Below are positions 7,285 through 14,624 of a stretch of DNA of 17,505 bases, one piece after another. Made by a program: the position numbers and the translations under genes. The notes under the pieces are model-generated. The model was not told where the DNA came from. It did not search any database and was given only the letters and a program-made list of their open reading frames with translations. Within the stretch, counting starts at the first letter, position 1. Each line of letters starts with the position of its first letter. The DNA comes from Bilamarchaeum sp050303335. GTDB taxonomy: Archaea; Micrarchaeota; Micrarchaeia; Anstonellales; Bilamarchaeaceae. Location: assembly GCA_050303335.1 (NCBI GenBank), contig JBNLBN010000025.1, positions 1 through 17,505 of the forward strand, given 5' to 3'.

Positions 7285-8325
7285 ATGGAGTTCTACCGCA
7301 ACAAAAAGATCCTCGTCACAGGCCATACCGGCTTCAAAGGAAGCTGGCTTCTTAAGATTCTTGAAAAGTTCGGGGCCCAGACAGTTGGATATTCTCTTCC
7401 TCCGGATACCAGCCCGAATCTTCATGATCTTCTTGACAGCAGTGCAAAAACATATCTTGAGGACATCCGCGATTATCCGAATCTGCTCTCTGTTTTTCAA
7501 AAGGAAGAGCCGGAAATCGTTTTCCATCTTGCTTCCCAGCCCCTGGTGAGGGACAGCTATGAAGATCCTCTCAGGACGTATTCAACAAACGTCATGGGAA
7601 CAGCCAACGTGCTCGAAGCGGTACGAAGAACAAACACTGTGAAATCCTGCGTCATCGTAACAACGGACAAGGTGTACCAGGACAGCAAAGATGCTGAATA
7701 TTCCGAAAACGACGCTCTCGGCGGATTCGAGCCATACAGCACCTCCAAGGCATGCTGCGAACTTGTTACAAAATCATATAATCAGGCTTTCTTCACCAAT
7801 AGCTCCAAGCATGCTGCTTCTGCCCGGGCAGGCAATGCCCTGGGAGGAGGGGACTGGTCGGACAGGCTCATCCCCAACATCATACGCCTCGTTTTCGAGG
7901 ATAAGGGACCTATGGTCCTTCCATATCCGGATGCAGTGAGGCCATGGCAGCATGTCATTGACCCGCTTTTCGGTTATCTTTTGCTTGGGCAGAAGCTCTA
8001 TGATGATGCATCCTTTGCCTCAGCATGGAATTTTGCTCCTGAAGCAGAGAATATGATCACAGTTAAAGAAATCTCCGACCGCTCGATCAGGATGCTCGGA
8101 AAAGGAAGCTATTCTGTTGAAAATCCGGACAAACACGAGACTGGAATCCTCCGGCTCAATGCTTCAAAAGCGAAAAATCTCCTCGGCTGGAAACCCGTCC
8201 TTGGCATCTCAGAAGTCCTTGAATGGACTTTGGACTGGTATTCGGCGTACTATGATGGCGGCGATGCAGAGAAGCTGACTAAAGATCAGATAGACAGGTA
8301 CCTTGGGATGCTGAATCATTCATGA
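7285..8325 (+). CDS. rfbG: CDP-glucose 4,6-dehydratase
   Basis: 346-residue extended SDR clearly of the RfbG type: VTGHTGFKGSWL at 11-22, HLASQPLVRDSYEDP at 81-95, VTTDKVYQD at 125-133 with the catalytic D128, Y151-STS-K155, GGGDWSDRLIPNIIR at 187-201 and RPWQHVIDPL at 219-228. It converts CDP-D-glucose to CDP-4-keto-6-deoxyglucose, the first committed step towards 3,6-dideoxyhexoses and related sugars. Length is slightly under the usual 355-360. Neither the glucose-1-phosphate cytidylyltransferase (RfbF) nor downstream RfbH/RfbE-type enzymes are in the window; they may lie elsewhere. Its stop overlaps the stop of the convergent gene in a shared TCATGA palindrome (6 bp). Confidence 0.92.
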   Translation: MEFYRNKKILVTGHTGFKGSWLLKILEKFGAQTVGYSLPPDTSPNLHDLLDSSAKTYLEDIRDYPNLLSVFQKEEPEIVFHLASQPLVRDSYEDPLRTYSTNVMGTANVLEAVRRTNTVKSCVIVTTDKVYQDSKDAEYSENDALGGFEPYSTSKACCELVTKSYNQAFFTNSSKHAASARAGNALGGGDWSDRLIPNIIRLVFEDKGPMVLPYPDAVRPWQHVIDPLFGYLLLGQKLYDDASFASAWNFAPEAENMITVKEISDRSIRMLGKGSYSVENPDKHETGILRLNASKAKNLLGWKPVLGISEVLEWTLDWYSAYYDGGDAEKLTKDQIDRYLGMLNHS

Positions 8326-9342
8326 TATCTCTTCAACAGAATCAGGCATTTCGACCCCCCACTTCCTGAATAGCTTCTCAAACCTTTCATTTTCATATCC
8401 GAGTATCCTCATTATGCTTACCGACCGAATCCCTTCATTTATCATCTTCGCAGTGCAAAGTGCTCCGGTCAGGTCGCCGATTATCTGCTGTCCTTTTTTC
8501 ATGTTGAAAAATATGATCTCGGATGGTGCGGATTTCGGTATGATTTTTGCATTATTATCCAGCCATTCTGTTTTCTCCCTTGGATGGTACTTCAATGCAA
8601 CCGTTTTTCCGGCCTTCTCATACTTCCCGATGATTCTCCTGTATACATCCTTCACTTTTTCAAAATCCACCTTTGATCCGATCTCGAAATGCGGCAAAAC
8701 CAGTATGGCATCGACCCCACTGATGTCGATTCCGAATTCCCTGTTCATTTCAGGGATAAGCCCGTCGTCATTCAGTTTCCGGAACGCCTCACCCGGAATC
8801 TTTACAAGTTCCATCTCTGATTCAGCGAATTCCGGCCTGACCAAATATGCCCTGTCAAAATCGAATTCAAGGTGGTTGACAACCCTTTGGAACCATCCTC
8901 CGTATAGGAGCCTCTTCAGAAGGCGAAGATGCATGGGATCCCTTATATCCCTCCGAATGTATGAACCGATCCCGTCTTCGCCGTAGTAGTTCCTGCCTCC
9001 GTTGCGTCGGTTCAGGTATGCGACGAACTGGCCCTCAGGCTGTTCGATGTTGAAGATGAATGTTTCAAATTTTTCCTTTCCGATTATTTTCCTGAGCTTT
9101 CCTATGTTCTTCCTTGATGCTGCGATCTTGTTGAAAGTTCCGTAGTCAGTTCTCGGATTTAATTGTTCCACATTTCCAAAAGGATTCCGGTCCCATCTCT
9201 CCACAGGGCCGACAATCTTTTTTTCGTCCGCAAAGTGGGGGGACACTACAAGCATCTTCTCCTCGTTTTCATCCATGTATGATGCTATCGTACATGCAAG
9301 GAGAAGATGGTAGGGGGTTGCAACTATGTAAATGCTTTTCAT
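8320..9342 (-). CDS. putative CMP-sugar-dependent glycosyltransferase (sialyl/polysialyltransferase-like)
   Basis: 340-residue protein starting with the IYIVATPYHLLLA block that is typical of bacterial polysialyltransferase and GT52-like proteins. Three features of those transferases are visible: an acidic D/E-D/E-G motif as E122-D123-G124 within YYGEDGIGSY, an HP motif as KYHPRE at 251-256, and a Thr-containing segment GDLTGAL at 289-295 in the place of the S-S/T motif. In bacterial families GT38, GT52, GT80 and GT97 these residues bind the CMP donor and supply the catalytic base. No signal peptide or TM helix, so probably cytoplasmic. It is the last gene of a four-gene operon with a KdsB-family cytidylyltransferase; that context fits transfer of a CMP-activated ulosonic acid. 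Overall similarity is remote and donor identity is inferred. Confidence 0.62.
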   Translation of the reverse strand: MKSIYIVATPYHLLLACTIASYMDENEEKMLVVSPHFADEKKIVGPVERWDRNPFGNVEQLNPRTDYGTFNKIAASRKNIGKLRKIIGKEKFETFIFNIEQPEGQFVAYLNRRNGGRNYYGEDGIGSYIRRDIRDPMHLRLLKRLLYGGWFQRVVNHLEFDFDRAYLVRPEFAESEMELVKIPGEAFRKLNDDGLIPEMNREFGIDISGVDAILVLPHFEIGSKVDFEKVKDVYRRIIGKYEKAGKTVALKYHPREKTEWLDNNAKIIPKSAPSEIIFFNMKKGQQIIGDLTGALCTAKMINEGIRSVSIMRILGYENERFEKLFRKWGVEMPDSVEEIS

Positions 9343-9980
9343 ATCATCCCCTCTGCTTCCAAAGCGCTTGTCAAGGCATGGAAATCGCGGAATGTCCGCA
9401 CGCCTTCCGGGAAAGGATTCTTCTCCTTTATTATACCTATAAAATAAACCCCTGCCTTCATCGCTTCGTTGTAGTCCGTCATGGTATCCCCGATGAAAAT
9501 CACATCATCTCTCTTGATTCCAAGGTCCCTTATTGTTTCGTTTATAGTTGCTGATTTTTTTGCCGGGGATCCTTCAACCTTGCTAAAAAAGCCATCCAGT
9601 TTCCTGTGTTTCAAGATCTCCTTCAATTGTTCTGTCGGCCCACCTGAAGCGATGATGATCGGCACGCCAGCCTTTTCAAGAAACCGCGTCAGCCCATCGA
9701 CAATCGGAGCACTCATGATCTTTTCAAGGGTCATCGATGTAAATCTGTCGCTCAGGTCGTCTAGCTCCTTTTCACTTAATTCATGGTTGAGGTATTTGCT
9801 ATAGACGTGGGCGAACTTGATCCTCCTTGATATCCCCCCGTTATACTCCCAGTAATCGACTATTTCCCCGATCTTCTCAGGGATCTTTTCCATAAATATC
9901 TCGCGAAACGCCTCTGTCTTAATGTCGGCACTGTCAAGGATCACGCCGTCAAAGTCCATGAATATAGCCTTGATCTTCAA
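9339..9980 (-). CDS. HAD-superfamily phosphatase, subfamily IA, of the ulosonate operon
   Basis: 213-residue HAD hydrolase with D9-F-D11-G nucleophile block, a helical C1 cap at about 18-90, S112 in IIIASGG, a Lys at 141-142 in GSPAKKS and GDTMTDYNEA at 164-173. It resembles phosphoglycolate phosphatase and beta-phosphoglucomutase-type enzymes and is not the small capless KdsC tetramer type. It overlaps kdsB-like upstream and the transferase gene downstream by 4 bp each. In this position it is most simply a sugar-phosphate phosphatase that removes phosphate from the ulosonate phosphate before CMP activation, as KdsC does for Kdo-8-P; this role is inferred from context, not sequence. Confidence 0.83.
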   Translation of the reverse strand: MKIKAIFMDFDGVILDSADIKTEAFREIFMEKIPEKIGEIVDYWEYNGGISRRIKFAHVYSKYLNHELSEKELDDLSDRFTSMTLEKIMSAPIVDGLTRFLEKAGVPIIIASGGPTEQLKEILKHRKLDGFFSKVEGSPAKKSATINETIRDLGIKRDDVIFIGDTMTDYNEAMKAGVYFIGIIKEKNPFPEGVRTFRDFHALTSALEAEGMI

Positions 9981-10708
9981 TATCTTCCCCTCAAGCCGTC
10001 TTTTTTCATCAGTTCCTCGACAACCTTCAGGTCATCTTCAGTATCCACCGCCCTTGATTCAGATTGCACGTTCACGTTCCTTACCTTGAATCCGTTCTCA
10101 ATCGCCCTCAAGAGCTCGACATATTCTATTTTCTCCAGCGGACTCTGTTCCATATTGCAGAATTTCTCAAGGAACGCCTTCCTGAAGCAGTAAACACAGT
10201 ACTGCTTCGTGTGTTCCTTCACTTCTGTCCTAGCACTGGATGGGATGTCAGTCCGGGAATAATACATAACGTACGAATTGTTGTCAACAACGACCTTGAT
10301 CTCGTTAGGATCGTTCTTGTTGGCCGACCTGGTGCTGAGGCAGCCGACTTGGGCATCATCACCCTTCATTGCATTAATCAGGCTACTGACATGTTCCGGC
10401 ATGATCAGAGGCTCGTCCCCCTGGATATTCACTACGAAATCGCAATCGATATTTCTGCAGGCTTCTGCTATCCTGTCAGTGCCAGTCGGATGGCCCTCAC
10501 TTGTGATGATGGCCTTCCCCCCATGCTGTTTTACGACATCTGCAATCTTTTGGCTGTCTGTTGCAACGTAGACTTCATCCAAATCCTTGCACATCTGCGA
10601 CCTCTTTAGAACGTGCACCACCATGGGCAGCCCGTCGATTATTCTCAGCGGCTTCTCCGGCAGTCTTGTGGATTTCAGCCTTGCAGGAATGATGCCGACA
10701 ATCTTCAT
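9977..10708 (-). CDS. kdsB: KdsB-family CMP-ulosonate synthetase (3-deoxy-manno-octulosonate cytidylyltransferase-like)
   Basis: 243 residues, the usual KdsB length of about 245-255. The nucleotide-binding start IIPARLKSTRLPEKPL is at 6-21, VATDS at 48-52, HPTGTDRIAEA at 73-83, the Mg-binding VNIQGDEPL at 93-101, the YYSRTDIP block at 149-156, YCFRKAFL at 173-180 and VDTEDDL at 221-227. The enzyme couples CTP to a 3-deoxy-2-ulosonic acid giving a CMP-sugar. The blocks match KdsB more closely than NeuA, but specificity for Kdo itself is unproven and archaea usually lack Kdo; a Kdo-like or other ulosonic acid is more likely. Its ATG overlaps the stop of the aldolase gene and its stop overlaps the HAD gene start, 4 bp each. 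Confidence 0.88.
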   Translation of the reverse strand: MKIVGIIPARLKSTRLPEKPLRIIDGLPMVVHVLKRSQMCKDLDEVYVATDSQKIADVVKQHGGKAIITSEGHPTGTDRIAEACRNIDCDFVVNIQGDEPLIMPEHVSSLINAMKGDDAQVGCLSTRSANKNDPNEIKVVVDNNSYVMYYSRTDIPSSARTEVKEHTKQYCVYCFRKAFLEKFCNMEQSPLEKIEYVELLRAIENGFKVRNVNVQSESRAVDTEDDLKVVEELMKKDGLRGRY

Positions 10709-12432
10709 CCCAACACCGAGCCGTCATAAAACTGGGCGTACCCAGTTTCGGTTATTATCGAGAAAGGCTTCAGGCCGTTTTTTGCCTGGAATTCGCCTAT
10801 CTGCGAAAGGTACCTCTCACAGGTCTCATGCAGTGATATTGATTCAAGTTTCGTGGGCGTTTCCCTGGTCTCGTCGTAAAAATGCGTCTTCGAATCGCTC
10901 ACTTTCTTGTATCCGTCGAGCCCGGCAACATATATCCTGTCTGCTCCCATTACGATTGCAGTCCCTATCAGGAGGACTGAAATTGTGCCGCAGTTTGATT
11001 GGATAATCCCGTCGTTTATGTCGAACCTGTCAGGCGAGTTGAGGTAGCTCAGCCTTTCGAATTCCTGGTCGGTCACTGATTTTATGACCTGCTCAGAAAT
11101 GTAGTTTCCGATAAGCAGCTTGGAATTCCTGCTCACGAACTGGCCGTATTTGAGGAACCTTCCGACGTTGTTGAATGCATGGTAGTCAGGCTCTATCAAA
11201 CCATGGAGGTAATTTGCTCCCATCACCACAAGGTTGTTGTCCTTTGCAAATTTCGTTATCTTTGCGATGTTCTTCTTCAGCGATGGTCCTGCTCCAAGTA
11301 TGAGGAAATCCCTTCCTTCGTGCCTTCCGGCATATTCCGGCTTCCTGACCTCCATGTTCTTCAGGCTGATTGCAGAATAGTTGATGTCCTCCCGGTACTC
11401 CACCTGGGATTTGATGCTCTCTTCCGATTTGACGATCTCATCAAGCAGTTTCTTGTCGAATTTCACCGGGTTTTTCCTGCTAAGGATGGAAAGGTTAGCC
11501 CATGTTGATGTCATATCCGCCCCGTATTTGTCTATGAGGGCAAGCGCATAGTTCGGATGCACTTTCAACAACCCGGAAATCATGTACGGCAGGTTGTATC
11601 CCCATCCCATGGTCCTCTTCAGTTCTACGAAATCCTGCTCTATAAGTTCAAGAAGCGGTATCAGGTTGGTGTGGACCTTCTCAGTGTGCAGCAGGTATGC
11701 AAGCACTGTTTCCAGAGGAAGGTTTCCTGCTCCTCTTCCCATCCCGTAAACGGTGGCATCGATGGATGAACCTCCTGCATTTATTGATGCCATGCTGTTT
11801 GCAAACGCCATCTCAAGATTGTTGTGCGCATGGTACCCTATTTTTTTCCCGGTCCCCTCAACGAAAAGCCTTGTCAGGTTGTGGACCTGCCAGGGCATCA
11901 GTGATCCGAAGCTGTCTGATATCACAACATTCGGGACTTTGCATTCATACATCTGTTTTATCAGCGTTTTCAGCTCATCCTCCCCGTAGCAGACTATCCC
12001 CATCGCATTGAGGTACACCTCGTAACCCAGGTCCTGGACCTCATGCCCGAGTGCTATTGCCTCTTCCGCCTGACCGGGATAAAATGCAAGCCGGACCACG
12101 TCAATGACGCTCTCGTCTTTCCGGACGAACTGCTCTATTCCGACCTTTCCGATATCCCCCATCACCCCGATCTTTGTCTGTATGTCAGCCGGGACTACGG
12201 CCCTGATATCCTTTTCCTCTGAAAACCTCCAGATACCTGTTTCCGGAGGGAAAGCGTCCTTATTTGAAACATAACCGATTTCGATGCAGTTGATCCCGGT
12301 TTCAGCAATAGCTGCAACCACTTTCTTTGCAAAATCCCTGCTGAAATTCCACTTGTTCAGATGTCCTCCGTCTCTAAGAGTGCAATCGATTATTTTTGCA
12401 TTTCTCACAAGATCCTTAGAATAAGAAGTCAT
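10705..12432 (-). CDS. HMGL-type pyruvate aldolase fused to a DUF115/GT42-like domain
   Basis: 575 residues from ATG 12432. Residues about 13-320 form an HMGL-like TIM barrel as in 4-hydroxy-2-oxovalerate aldolase: DCTLRDGGH at 16-24, H201-A-H203 as metal ligands and GMGRGAGN at 230-237. R20, D21 and H24 match the catalytic Arg, metal Asp and base His of DmpG/BphI-type aldolases, which reversibly join pyruvate to an aldehyde. After a linker, residues about 370-560 hold FLILGAGPSLKKN at 376-388 and a block SNCGTISVLL (479-488) leading to MGADRIYVAGLDGY at 495-508. That layout matches DUF115 proteins (Maf-type flagellin glycosyltransferases, MptE) and GT42 sialyltransferases. First gene of the four-gene operon. 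An in-frame TTG at 12450 would add six residues; the ATG fits better with the TATA-like box at 12452-12466. Substrate is unknown. Confidence 0.8.
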   Translation of the reverse strand: MTSYSKDLVRNAKIIDCTLRDGGHLNKWNFSRDFAKKVVAAIAETGINCIEIGYVSNKDAFPPETGIWRFSEEKDIRAVVPADIQTKIGVMGDIGKVGIEQFVRKDESVIDVVRLAFYPGQAEEAIALGHEVQDLGYEVYLNAMGIVCYGEDELKTLIKQMYECKVPNVVISDSFGSLMPWQVHNLTRLFVEGTGKKIGYHAHNNLEMAFANSMASINAGGSSIDATVYGMGRGAGNLPLETVLAYLLHTEKVHTNLIPLLELIEQDFVELKRTMGWGYNLPYMISGLLKVHPNYALALIDKYGADMTSTWANLSILSRKNPVKFDKKLLDEIVKSEESIKSQVEYREDINYSAISLKNMEVRKPEYAGRHEGRDFLILGAGPSLKKNIAKITKFAKDNNLVVMGANYLHGLIEPDYHAFNNVGRFLKYGQFVSRNSKLLIGNYISEQVIKSVTDQEFERLSYLNSPDRFDINDGIIQSNCGTISVLLIGTAIVMGADRIYVAGLDGYKKVSDSKTHFYDETRETPTKLESISLHETCERYLSQIGEFQAKNGLKPFSIITETGYAQFYDGSVLG

Positions 12433-12451
12433 ATCCCTAATGATATACAAT

Positions 12452-12466
12452 AATTAGTTAAAAGTA
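12452..12466. promoter_or_regulatory. central TATA-like box between divergent glycan operons
   Basis: AT-rich AATTAGTTAAAAGTA lies almost exactly midway in the 53-bp gap, about 27 bp from ATG 12432 (minus) and ATG 12486 (plus). For the minus gene this spacing fits leaderless transcription. For the plus gene a second AT-rich candidate at about 12443-12455 would allow a short leader containing the Shine-Dalgarno sequence. Confidence 0.45.
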
Positions 12467-12476
12467 TTCCGTTATA

Positions 12477-12482
12477 GGTGAT
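12477..12482 (+). promoter_or_regulatory. Shine-Dalgarno sequence GGTGAT
   Basis: GGTGAT, the common archaeal ribosome-binding core, sits 3 bases before ATG 12486 and fixes that start. Most operon-leading genes in this window lack such a site, so this gene probably has a short leader rather than a leaderless mRNA. Confidence 0.6.
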
Positions 12483-12485
12483 AAT

Positions 12486-13505
12486 ATGGATATTACCCTG
12501 GTTGCACACTACTTTGAAATGGGGTATGGAGTCTCAAGATATTCAAGCTCGCTGTACGCCGAGCTTGCAAAGACCGAAAATATCCAGAAGCTGGGCTGCC
12601 CGCATATCTTTCCCTCCGCGCTCAAATCCGCCTTTGATTTCCTTTTTTTCATACCGTTCAAGACCCTGCTTCTTGCACGAAATCCCATCGTCCATTTCAC
12701 GATCCACCAGTCCGGATTCATAATACCTGTATTGAAATTCTTCCGCAAGTGCAGGGTTGTATTTACGGTCCACGACCTGCCGCATCTCCTTCCCGGAAGG
12801 AACAAGCTCCTTCTCTGGCCCATTACTAAATCAATCGGAATCGGGGCAAGGAATGCCGATGCAGTAATAGCCAATTCGCAGAAGACCAAGGAGGAACTCG
12901 TCTCAGAATTAGGCGTTGAAGAGGGAAAGATAACAGTGACCCCGCTAGGAGTCGATGAAAAATTTAAGCAGCAAAAGTCCAGCCACGAGACTTTTACGGT
13001 GGGTTACCTGGGAGGATTCGCAGGGCATAAGGACGTCCCGTTTTTGCTGGAGGCATTCTCGCTTGCCCAGAAGGAAATTGACTGCAGGCTCCTTCTCTAC
13101 GGAAAAGGGCGGGACTATGCCAGATGCGTTCAACTGGCAAGGGAACTAGGGCTGGAAAACTATGAATTCATGGGATTCGCAGATGAATCGGAACTAGTAA
13201 AAATCTACAATTCCTTCGACGTATTCGTATTTCCGTCAAACTCGGAGGGGTTCGGCCTGCCGATCATCGAGGCCCAGAAATGCGGCCTCCCAGTAATAGT
13301 AAAGAAGAACGCAATAATACCAGAAGAGGTCGTCAGGTATTCCCTAAAAGCAGGGACACCAAGAGAGGCAGCCGGCATGATTGCAGATATCAAAAGAAAC
13401 GGCTATTCCCAAAGCGAAGAGCAAATACTTTACCTGGAAGAATTCACCTGGAAGCGGTGTGCGCAGAAGACACTCTCACTTTATAAAACCCTTTTGAAAG
13501 AATAA
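12486..13505 (+). CDS. GT4-family glycosyltransferase
   Basis: 339-residue GT-B fold retaining glycosyltransferase of the GT4 (Glycos_transf_1) type. The C-terminal donor domain has VGYLGGFAGHKD at 172-183, the E254-x7-E262 motif in EGFGLPIIE, and CGLPVIV after it. The N-terminal acceptor half has VFTVHDLPHLLPG at 92-104 and ADAVIANSQKTKEEL. It transfers a sugar from a nucleotide donor to a growing glycan at the cytoplasmic membrane face; sugar and linkage cannot be read. The next glycosyltransferase gene starts 3 bp downstream, so both are one transcription unit. Confidence 0.9.
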   Translation: MDITLVAHYFEMGYGVSRYSSSLYAELAKTENIQKLGCPHIFPSALKSAFDFLFFIPFKTLLLARNPIVHFTIHQSGFIIPVLKFFRKCRVVFTVHDLPHLLPGRNKLLLWPITKSIGIGARNADAVIANSQKTKEELVSELGVEEGKITVTPLGVDEKFKQQKSSHETFTVGYLGGFAGHKDVPFLLEAFSLAQKEIDCRLLLYGKGRDYARCVQLARELGLENYEFMGFADESELVKIYNSFDVFVFPSNSEGFGLPIIEAQKCGLPVIVKKNAIIPEEVVRYSLKAGTPREAAGMIADIKRNGYSQSEEQILYLEEFTWKRCAQKTLSLYKTLLKE

Positions 13506-13508
13506 GGC

Positions 13509-14624
13509 ATGAAGCTTGCGATAGCGACCCCGTTTATCCAGACCAAAGGTGGCGTGGACAGGGTCATCCTCAAGATTGCACAGCATTTCAATTCCACTGT
13601 CTACTGCGTCAACTACAATCCCGATACCACATTCGATGAATTCTCCAAGCTTAACGTCGTCACTGCGCCAAAATCCGTGCTCTCACACCTTCCGCTCAAG
13701 AGGGTCTCCACCGCGATAATGGCAGGTAACTATTTCTACAACCTGGAGATAGACGACTATGATGTGATAAACGCCCATCAGACCCCTTCCGAGTGGATAC
13801 GGAACAAGAACGAGAAAGTCATCTGGTACTGCCATTCGCCGAACCGCGAAGCCTTTGATATGTACGACTGGAGAATGAAACGGAGGAACATCCTCACCAA
13901 GCCTGTCTTCTGGGCATCGATTCAGGCATTCAAGCACTTCGAATTCAAGACTGTCCCAAAAATCGAATACATATTCACCAACAGCAGGAACAGCCAGAGG
14001 AGGATAAGCAAATACCTGTCCAGGGATTCGGAGCTTTTGTATCCCGGAGTGGATGTTTCCGAGTTCAGGACCAGGGCCCCGGAGCAGTATTTTTTCTATC
14101 CCTCAAGGTTTGCCCCTGAGAAGGATTTCGAGTATGCGATCGAAGCATTCAAGATCTTTTCAAAAAGAGTTCCCGGATGGAAGTTGATTCTTGCAGGGAC
14201 ACTTGCCGATCGGTCCGATCACAAAAACTACCTGAAAAAATTGAAATCAAATTCGCCTCAGAACGTGGTTTTCGAGACCAATGTTTCAGAGGAGCGCCTC
14301 AAGGACCTGTATGCAGGATGCACCGCAGTAGTATACACACCCATCAATGAGGACCTCGGCCTCGTTCCTCTCGAGGCTATGGCATCATCGAAACCCTGCC
14401 TTGCGAAGGAAGAAGGAGGCCCAAGGGAAACCATAGTTCATGGGAGGGACGGATTCCTGGTTCCAAGCATATGGAAGCTGGCAAAGGCAATGGAATGGAT
14501 GTCCCAGAATCCGGAGAAGGTTGCCACTATGGGCAAGGCTGGCCGGACAAAGGCGGAAAAAGAGTTCAGCTGGGACAGCTTCCTGAAGCGCTTCGAGCAA
14601 AAGGCTAAGGAGATCTCCTCTTAG
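13509..14624 (+). CDS. GT4-family glycosyltransferase (second)
   Basis: 371-residue GT-B glycosyltransferase. KGGVDRVILKIA at 13-24 is the glycine-rich acceptor-domain start common in GT4 enzymes acting on lipid-linked glycans. HSPNR at 109-113, YPSRFAPEKD at 197-206, and the E281-x7-E289 motif in EDLGLVPLE followed by EEGGPRET are typical GT4 blocks. The protein resembles ALG2/ALG11-type mannosyltransferases in layout, although substrate is not determinable. It follows the first GT4 gene by 3 bp. Its 3' end overlaps the convergent membrane-protein gene by 20 bp. Confidence 0.9.
   Translation: MKLAIATPFIQTKGGVDRVILKIAQHFNSTVYCVNYNPDTTFDEFSKLNVVTAPKSVLSHLPLKRVSTAIMAGNYFYNLEIDDYDVINAHQTPSEWIRNKNEKVIWYCHSPNREAFDMYDWRMKRRNILTKPVFWASIQAFKHFEFKTVPKIEYIFTNSRNSQRRISKYLSRDSELLYPGVDVSEFRTRAPEQYFFYPSRFAPEKDFEYAIEAFKIFSKRVPGWKLILAGTLADRSDHKNYLKKLKSNSPQNVVFETNVSEERLKDLYAGCTAVVYTPINEDLGLVPLEAMASSKPCLAKEEGGPRETIVHGRDGFLVPSIWKLAKAMEWMSQNPEKVATMGKAGRTKAEKEFSWDSFLKRFEQKAKEISS

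Noticed and set aside
8414..8986. 190-codon open frame on the plus strand
   Set aside because: Lies wholly antisense within the transferase-like gene; low-complexity Ser/Phe-rich translation.
10064..10609. 181-codon open frame on the plus strand
   Set aside because: Antisense to the KdsB-family gene and without recognisable motifs.
12433..12450. TTG at 12450 as the aldolase start
   Set aside because: Would add six residues not needed by the family and sits against the TATA-like box; ATG 12432 gives the expected spacing for a leaderless transcript.
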